Shown here piece after piece: positions 1 to 5,914 of a stretch of DNA of 10,424 nt. This stretch comes from JBDSGC01 sp046594105 (GTDB taxonomy: Bacteria; Acidobacteriota; Thermoanaerobaculia; Gp7-AA8). The notes below the pieces were generated by a model that did not search any database, was not told the DNA's origin, and worked only from the letters and a program-made list of their open reading frames with translations. The stretch is from NCBI GenBank assembly GCA_046594105.1, contig JBKJQB010000263.1, forward strand, positions 1 through 10,424, given 5' to 3'. A program made the translations under genes and the position numbers. The stretch's first letter is position 1, and each line of letters opens with the position of its first letter.

Positions 1-10
1 ATAGTTTCCG

Positions 11-55
11 GGTTTCTGCTTTCTGGTTTCTGCTTTCTGGTTTCTGCCTTCTGCC
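11..55. repeat. Short tandem TTTCTGC-type repeat after the MFS gene
   Basis: A 14-nt unit GGTTTCTGCTTTCT occurs at 11-24 and again at 25-38, followed by a variant GGTTTCTGCCTTCTGCC at 39-55 that abuts the MFS stop codon. Read on the minus strand it is a purine-rich GCAGAAA tract directly after the stop. The same type of tract follows the uup stop (1553-1579), and an opposite-orientation version lies at 1313-1340. It is not a CRISPR: the units are adjacent, with no spacers. Its function is unknown. Confidence 0.8.
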
Positions 56-1285
56 TCACTCCACGATCGCGGCGACCGCCGTCACGCGGCGCTGTTTCTG
101 CCAGGTCATCGCGGCGATCACGATCGTCGTGGTCTGCACCAGCAGAACCAGGGCGACGCATGCGGTCCAACCACCGAAGCGCCAGATCAGCCCCGGCACC
201 ACACCGGCCACGCTTCCGCCGGTGTAGTAGCAGGCGACATACAGCCCGGCAGCCGAGGAACGTCCGCCGGCCGGCGCTGCGGTCTGGATGTAGCTGGTGG
301 ATGCCGCCTGGCAGACGAACACGCCGGAAGAACAGAGCACCAGGCCGATGATGATCAGTGGAAGCGGATGCAGCAGGGTCAAGGTCACACCGATCATCGA
401 GGCGGCCACCGCGGCGATGAGCGCTGCCCGGGAGCCTGCCCGGCTGATTCCCAGTCCGGCCAGGGGGGTCACGATCAGACCGGCGAGGTAGACCACGAAC
501 AGCCAGCTCAATTGCGCTGGAGTCAATGAGTACGGCGGCGCCGCCAGGCGAAAGGTGATGTAGGTGAAGATGGCCACGAGGGAGAAGAGCACGTTGAAGC
601 CGACGCAGTACGTGGCGATCAGTTGCCGGTTCCTGAAGTGCGCGAGCATTCCCCGCATGGCCGCGCCGGCCTGAACGTGGATGCTCGACGTCCGCTCGCG
701 CGGCAACCACCGGGCAATGAGAAGCCCGAAGAGAAGATCGCAGAAGCCGATCAGCAGAAACCCGTGACGCCAGCTCGGCTCGATGGCAGCAACGATGCGA
801 TGGGTGGCCGGGTAACCGGTCATCACCCGGCCGAGAAATCCGCCGAGCACAGTCCCGCTCACATAGATCGACATCACCCGCGCCACGTCCGCAGCCGGCC
901 ACTCCTCGGTGATGTAGGCGATGGTCACTCCGAAGACCCCCGGCATCACCAGACCCTGGAGCAGCCGCCAGAAAACCAGCGCTCCGAGGGATCCAGCAGT
1001 GGCCGCCAGCATGGTGGGAATGGCCAGCAGCAGCGTCGCGCTCACGATCACACGTCGCCGCCCGATCCGCTCCGCCAGCAATCCGTAGAACGGTGCGGAG
1101 AGCGCCACTCCAATGGTGGGCGCGCTGATGGTCAGGCCCACCGCTGCTTTCGAGACGCCAAAGATCGCCGCGAACATCGGCAGCAATGGCTGCGTGGCGT
1201 ACAGATTGAGAAACGCGGCGATCCCGGCCAGCGTGACGGCGACCACACCAGTGCGGCCAATCGGAAAGACCTCAGTGCTGCGCAC
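56..1285 (-). CDS. MFS transporter, YnfM-like drug/sugar exporter family
   Basis: A 409-aa inner-membrane secondary transporter of the major facilitator superfamily, probably a proton-coupled exporter of small molecules; the substrate cannot be read from the sequence. The N-terminal segment LNLYATQPLLPMFAAIFGVS (27-45) followed by a TISAPTIGVALSAP helix is typical of the YnfM-like branch. Motif A is GLLAERIGRRRV (about 68-79) between helices 2 and 3, with a weaker GLGISRAG counterpart in the second half. RLLQGLVMPG (about 107-116) fits motif B, and GTVLGGFLGRVMTG (144-157) the glycine-rich helix-5 motif. About 12 hydrophobic segments are separated by a polar central loop near 195-215, and the length is usual for the family. 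The start is GTG: it is the first start codon after an in-frame TGA, and no good Shine-Dalgarno precedes it, so the exact N-terminus is uncertain. It stands alone, separated from uup by 294 nt of repeats. Confidence 0.88.
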   Translation of the reverse strand: MRSTEVFPIGRTGVVAVTLAGIAAFLNLYATQPLLPMFAAIFGVSKAAVGLTISAPTIGVALSAPFYGLLAERIGRRRVIVSATLLLAIPTMLAATAGSLGALVFWRLLQGLVMPGVFGVTIAYITEEWPAADVARVMSIYVSGTVLGGFLGRVMTGYPATHRIVAAIEPSWRHGFLLIGFCDLLFGLLIARWLPRERTSSIHVQAGAAMRGMLAHFRNRQLIATYCVGFNVLFSLVAIFTYITFRLAAPPYSLTPAQLSWLFVVYLAGLIVTPLAGLGISRAGSRAALIAAVAASMIGVTLTLLHPLPLIIIGLVLCSSGVFVCQAASTSYIQTAAPAGGRSSAAGLYVACYYTGGSVAGVVPGLIWRFGGWTACVALVLLVQTTTIVIAAMTWQKQRRVTAVAAIVE

Positions 1286-1312
1286 ACGTCATTATCGACG
1301 AGAGGGAAAGAA

Positions 1313-1340
1313 GAAGGCGGAAGGCAGAAGGCAGAAGGCT
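1313..1340. repeat. Four tandem 7-nt GAAGGCN units
   Basis: GAAGGCG, GAAGGCA, GAAGGCA and GAAGGCT follow each other without gaps. This is the inverse orientation of the TTCTGCC tracts at 11-55 and 1553-1579. It therefore forms an inverted pair around the MFS gene and another around the 154-nt inverted-repeat element. Confidence 0.75.
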
Positions 1341-1361
1341 GGCGGGAACGATGGCAGAGCT

Positions 1362-1515
1362 GTGAAGAAATCCCCAAACCGTCATCCTGAGCCGCGCAGA
1401 CGGCGAAGGATCTGCAACGTCGCAACTGCTCCCACCAACATCCTGGTGTTGCAGATCCTTCGCTTCCCGCCCACCACCCGCGCCGCTCAGGATGACGGTT
1501 GGGAGATCTCTTCAC
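1362..1515. repeat. MITE/BIME-like nested inverted-repeat element
   Basis: The outer arms, 1362-1392 and 1485-1515, are 31 nt each and match at 28 positions by hand alignment; the core CCGTCATCCTGAGC is perfect. A second perfect 16-nt pair lies inside, GCGAAGGATCTGCAAC at 1403-1418 against 1448-1463, and a small CAACA/TGTTG hairpin sits at the centre. The whole can fold as a long imperfect cruciform. There is no ORF of note and no obvious target-site duplication. The GTCATCCTGAGC...GAAGGATCT theme resembles dispersed intergenic palindromes I recall from Acidobacteriota and other phyla (recollection, not searched). It lies between two minus-strand genes and could affect transcription read-through, since a folded RNA of this size would be very stable. 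Confidence 0.75.
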
Positions 1516-1552
1516 GAGGATGACGCAGACGGCAGCAAGGGAAGCTTTCTAC

Positions 1553-1579
1553 TTTCTGCTTTCTGCCTTTCTGCCTTTC
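1553..1579. repeat. TTTCTGCC tandem tract after uup
   Basis: TTTCTGC, TTTCTGCC and TTTCTGCC are repeated and end in TTTCC immediately next to the uup stop codon. On the minus strand it reads as purine-rich GGCAGAAA directly downstream of the stop, as for the MFS gene at 11-55. Confidence 0.75.
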
Positions 1580-3403
1580 CTACACCTTCGCTTCCAGCTC
1601 GCTCCATCGTTTGTACAGGCGGTCGACTTCGGCCTGGGCGTCGGTGAGCGCCTGGAAGCGGCGCTGCAGCGCCTGGGCGTCGGCGGCCACGGAGGGGTCT
1701 TCCGCTCGCTGCCGCGCTTCGGCAAGCTTCGTTTCCGCGGTGAGGACCGTCTGCTCCATGGCGTCCCATTCGCGCTGATCGAGATAGGACAGGCGGCTCT
1801 TCTTCGCTTTCGTCTCTGGCGCCGGATCGCCCGCCCCCGACTGGGGTGCCAACTCGGCGGCGGGCCGGAACTTGGTCCGTCCGCGACGCGTCTCCGTCTC
1901 CCACTGCGTGTAGTCGGCGAAGTAGCCGGCGCCTCCTTCCCCATCGAGAGCGAGGATCTGCGTGGACACACGATCGATCAGATAGCGATCATGGGTGACC
2001 AGCACCAGCGCGCCGGGAAACTCCAGCAGCGACTCCTCGAGCACGTCGAGGGTCGGGATGTCCAGATCGTTTGTGGGCTCGTCGAGAATGAGAAGATCGG
2101 CGGGTTGCAGCATGAGCCGCGCGAGGACGATGCGCGCCTTCTCCCCACCGGACAATCGCGATACCGAAGTCTCCAGCTGCTCCGGCCGGAAGAGAAAACG
2201 CTTGGCCCACGACGCCACATGCAGCGACCGGTCTCGATAGAGCACCGAGTCGCCCTCGGGTGCCAGCGCGCGCTTGAGCGTGAGGTTGGGATCGAGGCTC
2301 TCGCGATTCTGCTCGAAATAGACCACCCGCAGTTTCTCGGCATGCTCCACGGTGCCGGAGTCCGGCGGGATGGAGCCGACGATCATCCGCAACAGCGTGG
2401 TCTTGCCCGAGCCGTTGGGACCGAGGACGCCGAGCCGAGTGCCAGGTGTGAGGAGGACGTCGAGATCGCGGACCAGCGGATGATCGCCCAGCGTCTTGCT
2501 CAGGCTGCGGCCGATCCAGAGCCGTTTGGTCTTGCGCTCCGAGGCATTGAAATCGATTTTGGCGGTGACCACGCGGGCGCGCTCGCGACCCTGCTGCAGC
2601 TCGTCGATCAATTTGCCGGCCGACTGGATCCGCGATTTCGATTTCGTGGTGCGCGCTTTTGGACCACGGCGCAGCCACTCCATCTCGCGGCGCACCAGGT
2701 TGGCCAGGGTGTCCTGATAGGCCGCCTCGTTCTTCAGAAGCTCGTCGCGCTTCTCCAGGAACTCGCTGTACCGCCCCTCGGCCTGCAGCAGGCCCTGCGG
2801 ATAGATGCGGTTCAGCTCCAGCATCCGTTTGGCAATGTTCTCCAGGAAGTATCGATCGTGGCTGACCACGACGAAGGCTTCCGGTTCGGTGCGCAGCAGA
2901 CTCTCCAGCCAGAGGATGGCCTCGACATCGAGATGATTGGTCGGCTCATCGAGCAGCAGGACGTCGGGCTCCAGCGCTAGCTCCCGAGCGATGGCCAGCC
3001 GCTTGCGCCAGCCGCCGGAGAGCGAGTCGGTCAGCACGGAGCGATCGTCGAATCCAGCCTTGCCCAGGGCGATGGCCACGCGCGAGGACTTCTCGTATTC
3101 GTCGAGGAAGTGATCGTCTTCCAGCGCGTCGAGCAGGACGTCCTCGACCGACTTTCCCGGCGTGAATACGGCGTCCTGAGGAACGTATCCGACGCGGACA
3201 CCCTTGCGCAGCGCACGCGTGCCGGAGTCCGGCGGCTCCACACCCGCCAGGATTTTCAGCAGCGTCGACTTGCCGGAGCCGTTCGGTCCGACCAGCCCGA
3301 CGTGATCGCCTTCGAACAGCGTGAAGGAGAGATTCTCGAACAGAGGGCGCGACGTGAACGATTTCGTCAGCGCTTCGCAGGAAAGGAGGACCGGGCCGGG
3401 CAT
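1580..3403 (-). CDS. uup: ABC-F family ATPase, Uup type
   Basis: A 607-aa cytosolic ABC-F protein: two nucleotide-binding domains and no membrane part. ABC-F proteins act on ribosomes; Uup has been linked to ribosome function and to DNA transactions that affect transposon excision. NBD1 has Walker A GPNGSGKST (39-47), signature LSGGW (128-132), Walker B LLLDEPTNHLD (149-159) and H-loop SHDRYF (181-186). NBD2 has GPNGSGKTT (328-336), LSGGE (417-421), LILDEPTNDLD (438-448) and H-loop THDRY (470-474). Both sites look catalytically intact. The linker segment EWLRRGPKARTTKSKSR (242-258) and the charged C-terminal coiled-coil-like domain (about 535-605) assign it to Uup rather than to EttA or antibiotic-resistance ABC-F proteins. 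NBD1 has LSGGW where LSGGE is usual. The start ATG has no Shine-Dalgarno but sits close behind a good -10 box. Confidence 0.93.
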   Translation of the reverse strand: MPGPVLLSCEALTKSFTSRPLFENLSFTLFEGDHVGLVGPNGSGKSTLLKILAGVEPPDSGTRALRKGVRVGYVPQDAVFTPGKSVEDVLLDALEDDHFLDEYEKSSRVAIALGKAGFDDRSVLTDSLSGGWRKRLAIARELALEPDVLLLDEPTNHLDVEAILWLESLLRTEPEAFVVVSHDRYFLENIAKRMLELNRIYPQGLLQAEGRYSEFLEKRDELLKNEAAYQDTLANLVRREMEWLRRGPKARTTKSKSRIQSAGKLIDELQQGRERARVVTAKIDFNASERKTKRLWIGRSLSKTLGDHPLVRDLDVLLTPGTRLGVLGPNGSGKTTLLRMIVGSIPPDSGTVEHAEKLRVVYFEQNRESLDPNLTLKRALAPEGDSVLYRDRSLHVASWAKRFLFRPEQLETSVSRLSGGEKARIVLARLMLQPADLLILDEPTNDLDIPTLDVLEESLLEFPGALVLVTHDRYLIDRVSTQILALDGEGGAGYFADYTQWETETRRGRTKFRPAAELAPQSGAGDPAPETKAKKSRLSYLDQREWDAMEQTVLTAETKLAEARQRAEDPSVAADAQALQRRFQALTDAQAEVDRLYKRWSELEAKV

Positions 3404-3412
3404 GGGAGGGGG

Positions 3413-3441
3413 TTTATATCAGGGTAGGAGGCCTGTCCGAA
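3413..3441 (-). promoter_or_regulatory. Putative promoter of uup, possibly leaderless
   Basis: On the minus strand TATAAA (3418-3413) is preceded by a 17-nt spacer and TTCGGA (3441-3436). The -10 matches five of six consensus positions, the -35 only three. Transcription would start within a few bases of the uup ATG (3403-3401), which fits the absence of a Shine-Dalgarno there. This would separate uup from the upstream secreted-protein operon. Confidence 0.4.
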
Positions 3442-3451
3442 TCACACGCAA

Positions 3452-3468
3452 CCGTCAGCGCCTGACGG
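3452..3468 (-). terminator. 7-bp hairpin across the stop codon of the 815-aa gene
   Basis: CCGTCAG-CGC-CTGACGG is a perfect 7-bp stem with a 3-nt loop that includes the stop codon of the secreted-protein gene. No U-run follows on the minus strand, so this is at best a weak or factor-dependent end, or an mRNA 3'-end stabiliser. Confidence 0.3.
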
Positions 3469-5902
3469 AACGGCTCCGCATTGCCGGAACCTGGGTCCAA
3501 GGTGATGGATCCGAGGGTCCGGCGGCGTTCCACGCTTGTACGCGCACCCACAAAGGCCCGGGGCTGTGATAGGGAACAAATGTGGACGTGTTGGCCGGCG
3601 CTGCAAGCTCTCGACCATAGTGCACGGTTCCGAGAGAGAGTGTATCGATGGTGTATTCGGCCACCTCGCCTGCTGGCTTGTCCCAGGTCACGGTGAGACT
3701 GAATCCGGAGAATGAAGCGCGCACATTCGATGGCGTCCCAGGCAGCGGCGGTGGATCGTCCATCTCCCGAAGAAAGTAGGCGCGCAACCGCGAGGACTCA
3801 CTCGTAACGATGGCCACATCCCCCAAAGCGTTCGCCGCAGCAGCAGGATCGGCCCTCGTTCCGTACGAAAACCTGGAGGGCGGGCCGGATGCGGTGATCG
3901 CCCGGCGATCGAACACGAAATTGCTGCTGCTCACGTGCGCAGCGCCGAGGAACGACGTTGCGATCGTTGCGTACCGCCACGCGATCACGTAGCCACGACC
4001 GTCCCACACCACGTCACTATGAGTCCCTGATGGCCATCCAAACTGCTTCCGTAGCGGGCCGATGGTCACCGCACCGTCTTCCACATGGACGGCTGCCGTG
4101 GCGACGCCAGCCGCCCATGGACCGTCGGCGAACGCGGGAATCGTGTCGACAGCCAGGAGAAATCCTGCACCGTTCGAAGCCACGTGGCCGCCCGACGCAG
4201 ACGCAGCCACCAATGGCTTCCCTACGAAGGGAACACCACGCGAATCGACGCCGGTGAGCAGGATCGAGCCTGGCGCGCCCGAGCAGGGGTCGCACAAAAA
4301 TGAACCGGCACCCCAGGCAACCAGGAATTCACTGCCATCGCTTGCCACGTCGGGATTGGTGAATAGCTGGCCCAGCGTCGGCAGCGCAACGGAAACCATC
4401 GAGTCGGGGTTTCCCTCGGGAGGGATTCGCGCACTGACGATGCCGCTCTTGTAAGGCCACGCCGCGAGGAAATGGTGGCCATTCCAGGCAACCGACGGCG
4501 GCACGTTGGCGTCCGCCGGGCCGACGGTCAACGGTTCGGCATCGATGGCGTTGCCCATCTCGTCGAAGCGCCGGGCGAAGAGCGTCAACGCCGTTGCATC
4601 CGTCCACACCACCAGGTACCTCGAAGCTCCGTACGCAATGGCCGGGAACCGTCGTCCCGTGGCGGCCGAGAGCGTCAGACCGGGGCCATCCAGCGCACTC
4701 CCCTCTCTGGTGAATCGAGCTTCCTTGACGATCGAACCGTCGGCGGTGGTCTCGGCAAAGGCAGCAAGGAAATCAAGCCCGTTGGAAGCCAGCGCCGGTT
4801 CGTGCTGCTGGGCGGCAGAGATGGAGACAATCGACGAATTCATCGTCCGCGTCACCGGATCGATCGCATGAGTCTCCACGGTCGAGGAGACTGTCACCAT
4901 CAGGAGTGTGGAGCCGGACACGGCGAGGGAACGGACCGGCGCCGCACTCACGCGGAATGGCACATCGTCGACAGGACGTCCACTTGGGTCGAAGCGTGAC
5001 AGGAATGTACCGCAATCGTTCGAATACGGACCGCTGCACAGGAAAAGTGCCGCCGTGTAGCCCGCGGCAGTCGGAGCGACAAACAGTTGGGAACGCAGGA
5101 TCAACGAGCCTGTCGAAACGTTACGAACCGACGCAACGTCTCCGCGACCGGTCAACAGGGCGGCCTGGACGGCTGGCGGCCCGTTCCACAACACCAGCAC
5201 GTCATCCCCGCGAACAGCGAGAGCGGGATCGGCTGGTGAGGCAGAGATGGGGCCGGCGGTGCGCGAACGAGCCACCGCGCCATCTCCCCCGATCCAGTGG
5301 ACCATCATGGAGGAACCCACCGCCGTAGCGACGACGAATTCGTCGCCCTGAACGACCACATTCGAAACGAACTGCGACTTTCCCAGTGGCTCCGATCGCA
5401 GGATCGCGCCGTCGCGATCCACGAGGCACGCGACCGCCTGCGGCTGCGCCGACCCGCTGCCCACCGTCCCGACGATCAGAAACGAGCTTCCGTTCCAAGC
5501 GATCCGCGCTCGCAAAAACGCCACGTCCACTGTGGAGCGCTTCAAGAGCGTGCCGGCGGCCGAGAGCTCCGCGAGTTGCAACCCTGTCCCCCTCGCGAAT
5601 GCGATGACGTAGCCCGCGCCGGCCGAGGTCACATCCAATCCTCCGCTGATAAAGTAGTCCAGTGGGAGAATCGGAAACGACACGGGCGTGATCACTTTCC
5701 CATCGCGATCCGCGAGCGAGCCCTGGATCCCGAAGGCTTCGGTCCAGACCGTCAGAAACGTCTCGCCGTTGGAGGCAGTCACAGGCCAGGAGACCCCTCC
5801 GCTCGGCCCATAGGTCGGAGTGGTGATCTCCCGTCCGGCACCAAACGCAGGAAGGCCGAAGGGAAAGCAGGTAAGAAGGAGGATCGTCCGTAGCAGTCTC
5901 AT
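3455..5902 (-). CDS. Secreted 14-repeat beta-propeller-like protein with FN3 domain (paralogue 2)
   Basis: An 815-aa exported protein of unknown function. The start is the ATG before MRLLRTILLLTCFPFGLPAF, a good signal peptide with likely cleavage after AFG21, before AGREITTP; a GAGG Shine-Dalgarno lies 8 nt upstream. The frame stays open farther upstream, but that part is antisense-like overlap with the preceding gene and lacks family similarity. The mature protein shows 14 repeats of roughly 40-55 residues on the pattern xVAxNGxxFLVxW...DxxGxxI. Clear copies start near 43, 133, 370, 420, 470, 518, 573 and 629. Fourteen would fit two seven-bladed propellers (inference). Cys pairs occur in repeat 6 (C289/C297) and repeat 11 (C537/C540), suited to disulfides. 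An FN3-like domain (about 722-805) with VRVQAWNAAGPSDPS ends the chain, followed by a basic RSRSVRR tail. There is no membrane anchor or catalytic motif that I recognise. It is second in a two-gene operon with its paralogue. Confidence 0.85.
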   Translation of the reverse strand: MRLLRTILLLTCFPFGLPAFGAGREITTPTYGPSGGVSWPVTASNGETFLTVWTEAFGIQGSLADRDGKVITPVSFPILPLDYFISGGLDVTSAGAGYVIAFARGTGLQLAELSAAGTLLKRSTVDVAFLRARIAWNGSSFLIVGTVGSGSAQPQAVACLVDRDGAILRSEPLGKSQFVSNVVVQGDEFVVATAVGSSMMVHWIGGDGAVARSRTAGPISASPADPALAVRGDDVLVLWNGPPAVQAALLTGRGDVASVRNVSTGSLILRSQLFVAPTAAGYTAALFLCSGPYSNDCGTFLSRFDPSGRPVDDVPFRVSAAPVRSLAVSGSTLLMVTVSSTVETHAIDPVTRTMNSSIVSISAAQQHEPALASNGLDFLAAFAETTADGSIVKEARFTREGSALDGPGLTLSAATGRRFPAIAYGASRYLVVWTDATALTLFARRFDEMGNAIDAEPLTVGPADANVPPSVAWNGHHFLAAWPYKSGIVSARIPPEGNPDSMVSVALPTLGQLFTNPDVASDGSEFLVAWGAGSFLCDPCSGAPGSILLTGVDSRGVPFVGKPLVAASASGGHVASNGAGFLLAVDTIPAFADGPWAAGVATAAVHVEDGAVTIGPLRKQFGWPSGTHSDVVWDGRGYVIAWRYATIATSFLGAAHVSSSNFVFDRRAITASGPPSRFSYGTRADPAAAANALGDVAIVTSESSRLRAYFLREMDDPPPLPGTPSNVRASFSGFSLTVTWDKPAGEVAEYTIDTLSLGTVHYGRELAAPANTSTFVPYHSPGPLWVRVQAWNAAGPSDPSPWTQVPAMRSRSVRR

Positions 5903-5914
5903 CTCGGTTTCCTC
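5903..5914 (-). promoter_or_regulatory. Ribosome binding site overlapping the upstream stop codon
   Basis: On the minus strand the stop TGA of the 873-aa gene runs into GAGGAAA. GAGG (5914-5911) is 8 nt from the ATG at 5902. This decides the start of the 815-aa gene, because the reading frame is open for another 129 codons upstream. It also implies translational coupling between the two paralogues. Confidence 0.7.

Noticed and set aside
11..55. CRISPR-like repeats
   Set aside because: Units are contiguous without spacers and only 7-14 nt long.
623..1390. 255-aa plus-strand frame over the MFS gene
   Set aside because: Arg/His/Pro/Gln-rich shadow of a real membrane-protein gene.
1499..2980. 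493-aa open frame on the plus strand antisense to uup
   Set aside because: Low-complexity composition rich in Arg, Gln and Leu with no domain motif, fully inside the complete uup gene; a GC-codon shadow.
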